Assembly (NCBI GenBank): GCA_032622095.1
Contig: CP136062.1
Span: 164,174,875-164,238,874 of the forward strand
DNA length: 64,000 bases
From: Siphonodentalium dalli
Lineage: Eukaryota; Mollusca; Scaphopoda; Gadilida; Siphonodentaliidae
Direction: 5' to 3'
Below, piece by piece: positions 43,710-55,660 of this stretch (position 1 is the first letter of the stretch; the number at the start of each line of letters is the position of its first letter). Below the pieces are notes generated by a model. The model saw only the letters and a list, made by a program, of their open reading frames with translations. It was not told the origin of the DNA and did not search any database. Position numbers and translations under genes: made by a program.

Positions 43710-46700
43710 TAACCCTCTCTTACAAGAATGGGTGAAATAATTGGGTTGTCCTAGTTGGAGTTATTCCCTGGCAGGCAATGTAATTATGCGACAAAACAAT
43801 TACGTCAGATTTTTAAACAGCTTACAAATGTAACACTTTTGAAAGAAGGTAAATTATTTTCATTTTCTATATTGGGTAATTTTAAAGTAACTAGGTGACA
43901 AAATTAATTCAGAGTGTTTAAACAACTTTCAAATGTAACCATATTTACAGCGATATATGAACTATTTTCATTTTTATAGTTGGATTTAATCTCTGTAAAT
44001 GTCGTGTGTTTGTCGTTGTGTGCGGCGACAACCCAATCATTGCCGCTATGTTTGACCATAGTGAGCAAAGCTCTGAATATTGACTGAAACGAAGTAGTCG
44101 GGCCGCTGAAAATAATTGTTCGCGCGATAATTCAAATGTTGGACTTTCTTTTTAAATCATTGTCATTCTTCTCTTGGTTTTTATACCAGTGATGGACCCA
44201 GGATTTCTCCAACGCAGGGGTGGGGCTATGATCCCCAACACAGGGGGGGGGGGCTGTATTATCTCTGAAGCTACCGGACTGAGCATTGCATATTTCCTGG
44301 ATGGGACAAGTAGCACCATGCGTCCTGACCCCACGAATGAAGCCACTCCTGACTTATAAATATTGTAGTTGTCTGTTTGCTACGAATGATTAATCTAATA
44401 TTCAGCAATGTATTATATTCATATAATTATGAACATAGTATTACAGCTTTAATTTTGAGAGTACAAAAGGTGGTGTTGCTGTGTGTCTTCCTTCGGGGAA
44501 AGGATTGTCTAAATCTACGAGTTCCAACTACGTCACCTTTCCTCTCTTGTGTTTTATATATATACGCAGAATTTACAACTATGGAATATTTAAGTTAAAC
44601 ACATTGTACATTCATGCCCAGATACTCCCGACTGATATATGCAACTAAATCCCTTAGTTATTCGAAGCTTTCGAGAACATGCTCGTCCCCAATCATGAAT
44701 TATGGTTCAAAATGTTATAATTTAAGCGTATACAAACTAGATATGTGACAGCTAGAAACTTGTTCAAGCCTTGGTTTGAGAAACATATACTGTTATGTAA
44801 ATTCTGGGTGAAAAATGTCACCCTTTTTATTTTCGACGCTGTATAAATTATCTTTTAAATTTCTTTTATTGGTAATTGACACAGCTTGTCACAAACCAAA
44901 AATCAACATTAATGACACAATAATGTAAAGAACAATAAACGAAATTGAAGTTTCCAACTACACTTTGTACAGGTGATCGAGCTCCTGATCGAGCTATTCT
45001 TTTTAATCCTCCCAAATATTCCAAGTTCTATAAGGGCGCGTACACATGAAGCTGCAAGAAAATATCTGCAATAAAATATCAGCTAAAATTGCACACTGAT
45101 ATTTTCTTGCTGCAACGATTACGCCCGTGAGAATGCCGCGGTTTAGGCGGCGTTGATCGAGCTCAATCAGAACAGCATTAGTCATGCTGGTTCAAGTGAA
45201 TTGCGTCAGGTAATTACGTTACCTATAGTTCATTTTGGCAATTCACAGCTTTGTGAAATTTCCAACTGTTGACATGTGTTACCGAAGTCGGTGGGATTAG
45301 ACACCCACCAACCTGTAGCAGCGTTGCTGATCTCATGCATAAAGACAATCTGCATAATGAAAAAGTGGTCACGTTATTTGGAAATTTGGAAATGTTATAA
45401 TTTCATAGTGCATGCATATGTGGGTTGACAAATGTTATTATGGTTTTGTGGCAAATCGGATGACCCCACTCCCATTGGAACCCATATTTAGTTTTCAGGA
45501 GATTGTTGCTTGATGCATGGGGCTGTGGTGTACATTACGTTACCGAACTTACATGGGTACATGTGGGGACATGAGGCACCCGCCAACATGGAAACAATAT
45601 TAGTTGGAAATTTCACACCAACAATGGTTTGAAATTGTTCTTGTAGTCTGAATTTTCAATCAATAATGTATGTGGAATTAGTGGTTTTAGACCCACATTT
45701 GCATTTTTCCTACTTTGGTCAAATTATTGGTTTGGAATTTCTTCTGGTCCCTCCCTCCCCGGTGTCCAGCCAAAATTCAAGGTATGTGAGGTACTATATG
45801 GGAAATTCAAAGACGATTGGGTGTGTGCAAATGCAATTATTGTGATCTTGGGTCTTTGGCCCGATTCAAGAGGGGTGCATTTGGAAATCCATGGACATCC
45901 TCCGTCAGCGGAAACCCTCAAAAGAAAAATGTCCAACACATATTCATATAATAGCTCAGCGATTATGTCAAACTATCCAAAATGGAATTACGAAGTCAAT
46001 TGTTGAAACAGGCGATAATATTGATGGATCATAACTCGAGTGCGTGAACGGTTACCAGCGTGTCCCTATAGAGATTAGTTAACGGATACCGATGGCCACC
46101 AATCAAGGTGAACCCATAAAATATCAGCGCGCTGCCTTCGTCGGATATTTCCGGTATTATTTATTTGATTTGTCAAGTATTAAAGTCAGATGGGGCATAC
46201 CTGATATTTTCTTGCCCGCCATGTGTATGCGACCTAAATAAAACAAACCTCCATGCACTGAGGTGAAACGAGAATCTCTCCACCAGTATACACGCGGGTG
46301 TGCTAATAATATAACGCCGACGCTCTGGTTATAACCCCACAACTTTCGAAACATTGCTCATTTGCATAATTATCGTTTTAAATTCAAATATAGTGTTGTG
46401 ACATACCTAAATTCGTTTTATGGTGTAATGTTCCTATTGGGGCTTCTTACATGAGCACCGTGGACCACATAGTCGCACAATAGCATTTCGCTGCATCTAT
46501 TACTGATATATCGCAGACAAATGCACAACCGAGCGACCATACAATACGTTTCGTGTTACTGGGCGTTGATGTTCAAATAGCCACGATACTCAGTCGAGTT
46601 TGATTATTTTCATTGCGCTACAAATATTCCTCTGACCTCACAAATATATAATTTTGGTAGAACGGCGTATTGTCAATTGCTAATCCACAGCCGAAACTTA

Positions 46701-47190
46701 TTTGTTATTTTCAGATATTAACATTCTTGAAATCGACACGTCTACATTCATTACAAGTTAAACGAGAAATTTCGTCGTATGTGTATGCTTTACTGTGAAA
46801 TTGCGCTATGCCGCTCTCCGTCAACTGATTCTCAGTTTGGTTTCTAAAAAGCGAGTATTCGAACTGTCCGAACTGAAGTCCATGCGTTCATTTAAAGTTG
46901 AATAAATAGTGGGAAAGACTTACAATCCTAGTTCATAATGAATTTAAGTATATAAATATAAATAATACACGTTGGATTCAACATGGTCATGGGTTTTGAC
47001 CGCGATAAAAGTTCAGCAAACCCCACATGAACCCATTCGCGGTTCATCCAGTTTCCTGAGTTTTTCTCGCTGTTAAAATCCCATGACCACAGTGAAACCG
47101 CCGTTCATTTCGTATTTTACTGCTCACTTGTCTCGCCTGTTTAAATTGTCCGATCGCGCGCAGGTGACTAATAATATCAGTGATGGGTGT
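43710..47190. other. Long stretch without recognisable genes
   Basis: Only short frames. A G-homopolymer lies near 44,242. The 5' LTR of the gypsy element should lie at the right end of this stretch, but no repeat of it after 60.4 kb could be matched by eye. Confidence 0.5.
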
Positions 47191-47677
47191 GACCATGTCA
47201 AATACATGATGAATCTGACATAGATACAAATAATTCACTTGAAAGGGATAATGGTGTTCAAGCAACACATGCAACGCGCCCCAAGTAACCAGTTTTGCAC
47301 CATTTGCAGACCCCGACATCAGGTGCAATTTATGGTCATAGGGACAAAATCAGTAAAACCACTTCAAATGAAACCTCGTACAATAATCAGAAGGTTTCGA
47401 ACTTTGCTAATGATTTCACAAAAGCTGACTCACATGTTAAATCAGATGCCATATAAAATATCATAGGCACAACAGCAGCACCACAAATTATCAACAAAAT
47501 GCTGCAGTGTATCGTAGATGGAATCCGACATAAGCTATAGCCTCATCACAATGCTATGCAACTCCAACTCAACCAGGCTCAATGTTCCAAAACCGGTCAG
47601 TGCAAATCAGTTACATTCTCAAAACATAACAAAACCAGCAACTGTACCATTTCAATTTTGGGTTTTCAGACTTTTCT

Positions 47678-49933
47678 TTGGCACCAAATTTGTTGGTACC
47701 ACCACCGGACGGTGGACAGAAGCGAACATCCAAAACAGCACATAGAATGCCCAATCAGGCAATAACAGTTGCTGCATCAACACAACAAAACGTACCTCAA
47801 CCTCAGGTACAAACAACTGCCACATCACAAATAGCTCATATGAATATTTCACAGCCTCAAGTGAGTCAATCTCAGGAAACACAAATTATGACTCCACTAG
47901 TTACAACACAATCAAATGTACAAATTTCTCAGGCCCAAGGATTTCAAAACTTTGCTCAAGCACAAATAACTCCCCAAATGGGAGTTAACCCTCAACCGAA
48001 TATTCAATACAAATAACACCCCAACCAGGTGCTCAAATTCAATCACAAATAACGCCTCAACCGGGTGTTTCATTCCAACAATATGCTCAACCGCAAACCA
48101 CAACACATCAACCGGCTTCATATCAAAATCAACCTCCACCAATTTCTAATCCGGTTGCGCCTCAACAGGTTGTTCCAATTCATGGTCATTCTCAAACACA
48201 AATGAACACTCAAACAGGTGTTCAGAATCAAAACATGCCTCATATAGGTATTCAACACCAGACTATGCCATGTCCCCAACCACAGTTTCAACCTTCACCA
48301 CAGTTTCAACCCCCACTACAGTTTCAACATCAACAACCTCAACCACAACAACCACAACAACCTCAACCACAATAACAACAACAACCACAACAACATCAAC
48401 CACAACAACCACAACAACCTGAACCACAACAGCAATAGCAACAACCACATCAACCTCAACCACATCAACCTCAACAGAACGTGCAACAATTTCAACCTCA
48501 ACCAAACATGCAACAATTTCAACCTCAACCGCAGCACTTTCAACCGCAAATGCAACAATTTCAACCGCAAATGCAACAATTTCAACCGCAAATGCAACTA
48601 TATCAACCGCAAATGCAACAATTTTAACCGCAAATGTAGCAATTTCAACCACCACCAGTTCATCCACAATATGAACCAGTCCCCGGGTTGCAGGCAATAA
48701 TTGTGCCCGAGAATAATCAACAAAATGTTGATAATCATGGTGGGCACAGAGCCAATAATCAAAACCGTCGTGTCATGACTCAGAAAAGTTTAACTTATGA
48801 CGGTGCAGATGCATTAGAATTCCTATCATATGCAAATACTTCTCAATGGAATGTAGAAGAAAGAAAATATGCTCTTTGTTGGTATTTTACTGGTAAATCC
48901 AGTGAACACTACACAAGAATTGTAAACAATGATCCTGATATACAGTTTGTTGAACTGATAGAGCTTTTGCAAACACGTTTTGGTTATCATGATCTAGCTT
49001 AGACCGTTCAACTAGCATTCCATCAGCTAAAACAAGATCCAAAACAGTCCTTAGAGGATTGGGCTGACACAGTCTTGGAACCTGCTACACGTGCATTCGA
49101 AACATGTCCACATGAATTCATAGTGCAGCAAGCACTCAATAAATTTTGCCATGGGTGTAGTGACCATGAAGCAGGTGAATCAGTTGCTAATAAAAGACCT
49201 CCAAATATGGAGAGTGCTATAAATCAATTAATATGGTACCAATACTCCCATCAAGCAATTTATGGTACTAGCAAATTGAAGCGTGAACTAAGGCAATTAT
49301 CAACTTCAGCCTCCTCAGAGTCTGAGGAAGACGACGAGGCAAATGTTCGTGCACTATCCAATAATCGTCCACCGTGGAGGAACCATAAATACAATAACAA
49401 TCAAGACAATAACAATAATTACAATAGAAATGAAAATAGTAATTACTCATACAGACGACAAAATTCATATGGTCCCCAGAATTCATATGGCCGTCAGAAC
49501 TCAAATAATCGCCAATATTCAAATAATCGCCAATACTCAAATAATCGCCAAAATTCAAATGGTCGACAAAATTAAAATGATCGTTCACGATCAACATCAC
49601 CAACACCATATGTGCCTTTGAATGTTGAGGTTAATACCTTAAAATCAAAAGTTTTCTCAATAGAAAACAAGATTGGCCATGTGGAAACTTCTCTTGATCA
49701 AATTAACAAAAAAATTAACTGACATCAAATTTCCACCACAACCAACATATGTTCAAAAGCGTCCTGATGGGTCGCCTTCGCCCAATAAAAATAGGAACAA
49801 TCGCTGTTTCCAATGTCAAGGTTATGGCCACTATCAGAACCAGTGTCCATCCAATAATCCAAAAAATATAATTGGAAGAGCACGATCTGTCGCATTTGAT
49901 TTAAACAATCGAGGTTCCGATCAGGAGGTCTGA
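47678..49933 (+). pseudogene. gypsy gag: Q/P-rich N-terminus, capsid-like region, CCHC zinc knuckle
   Basis: Gag builds the particle and packages RNA. The N-terminal part (47,680-48,690) is extremely rich in Gln and Pro (QPQ, QQF, QPQM units) and is cut by several stops. From 48,688 the capsid-like part is readable, with a Gag-type NVEERKYALCWYFTGKSSEH segment and DPKQSLEDWADTV. Next come an acidic patch (SESEEDDE) and an N/Y/R/Q-rich tail with NSYGRQN-like repeats. The CCHC knuckle (CFQCQGYGHYQNQC, 49,805-49,846) lies in a shifted frame; the shift maps to an A7 run near 49,705. Gag ends at TGA 49,931-49,933. Stops also occur at 49,000 and 49,572. Confidence 0.8.
49900..49906 (+). promoter_or_regulatory. 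-1 ribosomal frameshift heptamer T TTA AAC (gag-pro)
   Basis: In the zinc-knuckle frame the codons are GAT TTA AAC, so the heptamer T_TTA_AAC fits X_XXY_YYZ exactly. A -1 slip enters the frame that encodes the protease, and the gag stop follows 25 bases later. Complementary segments downstream (TCGAGGT 49,909-49,915 with ACCTCGA 49,958-49,964; GATCAG 49,919 with CTGAT 49,930) could form a stimulatory structure. Confidence 0.6.
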
Positions 49934-50133
49934 TAGGGAGCCCCAGCGATCAAAATGACCTCGATGTCACACCATCCCTGCAAATGAACAATCATGTAGT
50001 GAAGGAAACAAAATAAACTCCAATTGAGACAAGAGTTGAAGTTAAAATTGATTTCGAACAAGTTTCGAATACCACAAAATCAGCTCAAAATGAAACAACT
50101 GACAGCGAGAGAGCTGAAATTAACAATGAAGAA

Positions 50134-50580
50134 TTGTCAAATATTTCGTATGACAATAATGCAATAAACATGGAAAGTGAACTTGTACCGACTATATATA
50201 GAGTCAAGTCACTTTCAGCTATCAAAATTCATATTTGCGTGGGAGGATATAATACAGAAACAGTCGTTGATACAGCAGCAGATATCACAATCATCTCTTA
50301 TAAGATATTTCCATTACTTAATCCAAAACCTCCCATTGTAAAAACTATATCCATAAATACCGCTGCGAGAGACTCTCAAATTTCTGGTCAACTCATAGGT
50401 CCGATCATGTTGAAAATAGGTGACCTAAATTTTCATGAACAGATCTATGTAGGACCAATTGAAGACCAAATGCTATTGGGCATTGATTTCCTTTCAAAGC
50501 ATCAAGCCCTAATTGATGCATCAAATGGATCAGTTCAATTTGATCCGGGTAGTTCAGATTACAAAATTCAACAAATCAAA
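50134..50580 (+). CDS. gypsy aspartic protease
   Basis: The protease matures Gag-Pol. The frame is open from about 50,020. It contains the catalytic block ETVVDTAADITIIS, where DTA replaces the usual DTG/DSG, and the flap/C-terminal block MLLGIDFLSKH with conserved Leu-Gly-x-Asp. The domain is about 50,230-50,560. After FDPGSSDYKIQQ the frame runs into the inserted LINE. Relative to gag it is in the -1 frame, as expected from the frameshift site. Confidence 0.82.
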
Positions 50581-53500
50581 TTGTTCTGTAAATGTTTTAT
50601 GTTCTGTTATTCCGTACTGCTCAAGATGATATTGTTGTGTGACAAGGATGCGCATGTTAGGTATCTTTACACGGACACGGTACTAAATATGCCGAAAAAT
50701 GAAAGTACATTCCTGATTTGGGGTAAAATATATAACTCTAATATAATTTCAGACAATGGTTATCGATAGACTATCTGTGGGTGAGCTCCAGGGTGATGAC
50801 TATAACTTTGCCACCGTATATAAGGGCGATGACTGTGATAATGGGAGTAACATTTACGACATTCTGAACCACCAATCAGATTATTATGCCCCACTTCAAA
50901 TCAAGGAGAAACTATCAATTGAAAGGAAGACGACGTCTCTCCTTGGGCTAAACTGTCGAAGCTTGACAGCGAACTGGGACTCATTTGTTGACCTCCTATG
51001 TAATATTCAACAATCAGGGGAAAACTTATTTGACATAATTGCGCTATCTGAAGTTTTAGGGTAAGGGATACTTTCACATTAGAAGGATATCACCCATTCG
51101 AGTACAAATCTCGTCCGGACAATGATGACGGAAGGGGTGGGGTCGGAATTTTCATTAAAAGTAGCCTTAAATATAAAACTAGAAATGACCTCTCGATATT
51201 CATTCCCCATGTAATTGAAACACTATTTGTAGAAATAAATCCGGGTAAAAAAAATTCATACATTGTAGGCTCTATATACCGACCTAACACTGCCCCGCTC
51301 GCTGACATAGAAACCTTCTCTAATCAGCTTGACAATGTTATTATCAAACTTAACGAATTAAATGCAAAAGTATACATCGTTGGTGATTTTAACATAGACT
51401 TACTGCATTCTGATTCACACAGTAAAACAAATGCTTTCATCAGTAATATGTTCGAACGTGGATTCATGCCAGTGATTACTAAACCAACGAGAGTAGCTGA
51501 ATTCTCAGCGACTCTCATTGACCACATTTACACAAATAGCATATCCAACTGCAAATTTCACAGTGGAATCATCCTATCGGACGTCTCAGACCACTTTGGT
51601 ACATTCCACGTCGAAACCAATGATACCAATACAAAGAATGACGTAAATCAAACAACAACTAGAATAATGTCCGAAAACAATATAACAAAATTTAAAAGTC
51701 TTCTGAACAATCATTCATTCGATGAGGTCTTCATATACCAAGACGCAGACCTAGCATATAACGCCTTTTTGCGCAGCTACTCCCTATTCTTCGAAGAAGC
51801 CTTTCCAAAAATTAAACGCAAACCACCAAACAAGTACACTAAACGAGAACCATGGATGACTAAAGGACTCATTCAATCGTCAGTAAAAAAAAGCAAATTG
51901 TACACCAATAAGTTAAAATTTCCAACAGATGAAAACATAGGTAGATACAAAATATACTGCAGAATATACAACCAATTAAAACGGCGGAGTAAAAATCATT
52001 ATTACGACAATATTCTCAAAGAAAATCAAGCAAACATGCGACGCACTTGGACGATACTGAAAGAAGCCCTTAAAATATCTCATGGTTTGAATACCTTTCC
52101 TACCGAATTTTCAAATGGTACCGGTAACGGAAAACTGTCTGACCCGACAACTATAGCATGCGCATTCAACACATTTTTCGCTGACATTGGAAGAATTACC
52201 GCAAACAATGTAACACAGATTCCAGGGATGAACTTCATCGATTACCTACCGGGGCAGTATGAAAATAACCTTTTTATTTTCCCAACAAACAGAGATGAAC
52301 TAATATCACTTTGCTCGAAATTATCTAATAAAACTTGCACAGATATAAACGATGTATCCGTGAAACTAATGAAACAAACAATTAACGAAACGGTTGGACC
52401 ACTCACGCATATTTTTAATCTCTCATTTGCCCAGGGACTTGTGCCCGAGAAAATGAAAATATCTAGAATAATGCCTATATACAAAAAAGGGGAACGCGAT
52501 CAGATTGAAAATTATAGACCAATCAGCATATTACCTGCATTTTCCAAAATAATGGAAAAAATAATCAATGCTCGGCTTTCATCGTTCCTCAACAAACATA
52601 AAATTCTTCATGAACACCAATATGGCTTTCGTAAGAAACATTCTACCATTCATCCACTTATACATCTTCTCGAAGATGTAGCGGAATGTAATGACAAAAA
52701 AACCCGTGACTCCACCATTGCCATTTTCTTAGACTTATCAAAAGCTTTTGACACCATAAATCACGAAATTTTACTTAGAAAGCTCGATCACTATGGAATA
52801 AGGGGAATCGCTAATGACTGGTTCAGAAGTTACTTACATGACAGGCGACAATATGTAGAAGTCCATGATCATCAATCGGGAATGTTGACTATGACATGTG
52901 GAGTACCACAGGGGTCTATCCTTGGCCCCATCCTATTTCTAATGTATGTCAACGACATGCCCAACAGCACCAATCTCAAACTTCTTTCATTTGCTGACGA
53001 CACAACATTATACATGTCAGGGAATAACTCTAAAACCATTCAGAATAAGATAAACGATGAACTAGTTAAAGTATACCGCTGGTGCTGTAGTAACCGACTA
53101 TCCCTCAATGAATCAAAAACTAAATATATGTTGCTGCATCCACAAAATAACGATTTTAAATGGGCAGATCTGCGAATTAAATTGAATAAAAAGGAACTAG
53201 TTCGTGTAAGTAATCAAAACCAAGAAAAATCACTTAAATTCCTTGGCATAATCATTGACGAAAATCTTACTTTTAAGTACCACATATCAATGCTAACCAG
53301 AAAAATATCACATGCAATATACTGTCTAGGTAAAGCCAAACGATTCCTCCCCAAAAGTGCACTAAAAACTCTGTACTTCTCCTTAATTCACAGTCATCTC
53401 CTATACGGAATAATAATCTGGGGACACGTTTCAGCATCAGGGTCTCTTTTTCGGCTACAGAAAAAAGCAGTCCGGATATTATGCAACAAAAGATATCGCA

Positions 53501-54286
53501 GTCACACAGAGCCGTTGTTTAAAACTCTAAAAATTCTAAAGTTTCATGACCTGTATCATCTTCAAATCGCATTGTTCATGTATGATTGGAAAAACAAATA
53601 TCTTCCCCCGTCTTTCGAAAGTTTATTTAAGTATTCACCAATATCAACAACACGACAGTCCGGCAACTTGGCTACTACAATTCCAAGGACGAATTTCTCT
53701 CAAATTCTACCGAGATACTCATTTCCGTATGTGTGGAACTGCTTGGACACAGCACACAGATTTGCAGCTAGCAGAACAATCTTTAAATCTTCCATACGTA
53801 CAAATGTGCAATCACACTATAATAGCTCAGTAACTTGTGACAACGCGGAATGCCGAGATTGTAGAAAGTAATTGGAACAATATGTATACATGTATTATGT
53901 ATGATTGCGCTTAAGAGACGTGTCCTCATTACGTGCGTAACCCTGGATTACTCACCATTTATGGGCACATATCCATGGACACATAATTGTATAGACATTT
54001 ATTTAATCATATCTGCCCGAACAAAGTTGGATATATAAAACACAACCCCAAAATTTTAACAACACATTATTTCAACAGCTGACCCTCATGCAACATCTCG
54101 ATTGTCACACAACAATATGATCGCCATCTGCTTATTCTCTATTATGTATAAGGGGCGGCAGGAAGACGGCCTGTATTGGCCATGCCGCTCCTGTGCAAAT
54201 TTGAAATATATATTATTATGTTTGTCTATTATGTATTTAATTTGTGCAAATAAACAATCCAATCCAATCCAATCCAATGTTGAAAA
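50580..54286 (+). mobile_element. Nearly intact non-LTR retrotransposon (LINE) inserted in the gypsy pol
   Basis: It splits the gypsy protease from its RT region. It carries an APE endonuclease and complete RT, a ~400-bp 3' UTR with AATAAAC, and a (CAATC)n tail at about 54,267-54,286. Gypsy coding sequence resumes directly after (VENPRIARV...). No ORF1 was seen, so the 5' end is probably truncated. The left boundary is approximate, and no clear target duplication was found. Confidence 0.85.
50756..53871 (+). CDS. LINE ORF2: APE endonuclease and reverse transcriptase (one frameshift)
   Basis: This protein nicks target DNA and primes reverse transcription there. The endonuclease start (GLNCRSL, LSEV) is in one frame up to a stop at 51,062; from about 51,061 the rest is open in another frame to 53,871. 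Endonuclease motifs: GGVGIFI, SIYRPN, VGDFNID, SDHFG. RT motifs in order: YRPISILPAFSKIMEK, QYGFRKKHST, IFLDLSKAFDTINHEILL (A), CGVPQGSILGPILFLMYVND (B), LSFADDTTLY (C), NESKTKYML (D), LKFLGIIIDENLTF (E). A C-terminal Cys cluster (TCDNAECRDCRK) closes it. Jockey/CR1-like. The single indel suggests a young copy, or a sequencing error. Confidence 0.9.
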
Positions 54287-55660
54287 TCCAAGAATTGCAC
54301 GTGTAAAACCATAAACTACAATACCACCAAGCTCAGTAGTTCTACTAAAATGCACTTTAGATAGCAATTTAAATTAATATGTCGTTGAAACAAATTGCAT
54401 ACATGGCTTATTTATATTCAGAACATTGCATAAACCCGGTAAGACACCAAAAGTTGGCATAATAAATGTCAACGACTCCACTATTAAACTAAAAGATCAC
54501 GAAGTTATCACAACTGCCTCCGAAATAGAATCGATCTTTGAGGAAAATGATAACTATACCGATGATCAATTTAAAAAGGTTGACAACAATTGTCAACAAA
54601 CACCATCTGTTTCAATGCTATCAGAATGCAAATTAGAAACACAAAATAAATCAATGGTGCCAAATCATATTAAAGATCTTTATGATCGATCAACTTCATT
54701 GTTAACATCTGAGGAAGAAAAACAATTAGAGCCACTGTTGAGTGAAGTTCAAGATGTGTTCGCTGTAAATGATTTTGACATTGGGAACTTTACTGCATTC
54801 GAACACAAAATTGACACAAAAGACGCTACTCCCATTCAACAACGTATGCGCCGCACACCGCTATGCTTCGTTGACGAAGAGAAAGAACACTTATAAAAAA
54901 TGTTAAAAAGCGGCGTCATTCAACCATCGATGAGCGAATGGAGTTCTCCCCCAGTCCTCATCCGTAAATGTGATAATACTGTCCGCTGGGCTATTGGTTA
55001 CAGATTGGTCAATTCAGTCACTGTTAAGGATAATTACCCATTGCCGCTAGTAAATGAGTGCTTAGATTCGTTAGCTGGCAAGCTATGGTCTAGTATTGGG
55101 GATTGTCAATCAGCGTACTGGTCAGTAAACGTCCAGGAAAGCGATAGGCCTAAAACAGCTTTCCTCACAAAATATGGGCTATGGAATTCTGTAAAATGCC
55201 ATACGGACTCCATGGGTCATCCCAAACATATGGTAGAGCAATGAGTCTCGTTCTCGTGGGATGAAACTGGGATGTCGTACTATCCTTCGTAGACGACCAG
55301 ATCATATTGGGCCAGAATTTTGATTCCCATCTACAAAATCTGCGTCTAGTATTGCAGAGACTTCGCAAATACCACCTCAAACTGAAACCGAAAAAATGAT
55401 TTTGTCAACAAGAAATAGAATTTGTCAGTCGAATGGTTAGCAAAAATGGGCTTGCAATGAATCAAGCATCGTGTGATGTAGTTCATAATTGGCCCATACC
55501 CAAAAACTCAAAACATGTCGACAAATTTTGTGGTCTCGTCAATTATCATCGAACCTTTGTAAAAGATTTTGCAAGAGTTGCAAAACCACTTTATGATATT
55601 ACTGGTAAACAAAAGTTCACCGGGGAGGCGAACAACAAGATGCATTTGACCAACTTACAT
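54287..55660 (+). pseudogene. gypsy pol: PR-RT linker and reverse transcriptase (broken)
   Basis: After the LINE, the linker typical of gypsy pol (RIARVKP, TIPPSSVV, TLHKPGKTPKVGIINVND) is readable with two stops. The RT starts near 54,790 (FEHKIDTKDATPIQQRMRR). It shows SGVIQPSMSEWSSPPVLIRK, YRLVNSVTVKDNYPLP, DCQSAYWSV and KTAFLTKYG. After a frameshift near 55,180 it shows the catalytic SFVDDQIIL (F-V-D-D for the common Y-x-D-D; 55,287-55,313) and connection-domain GLVNYHRTFVKDFARVAKPL. Stops at 54,895, 55,242 and 55,397 and at least two frameshifts make it non-functional. Confidence 0.82.

Noticed and set aside
46900-47200. 5' LTR and primer-binding site of the gypsy element
   Set aside because: No sequence here could be matched by eye to a copy after 60.4 kb, and no tRNA-complementary tract was convincing.
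48263-48697. Valine-rich and leucine-rich minus-strand frames
   Set aside because: Antisense shadows of the CAA/CAACC-rich gag sequence.
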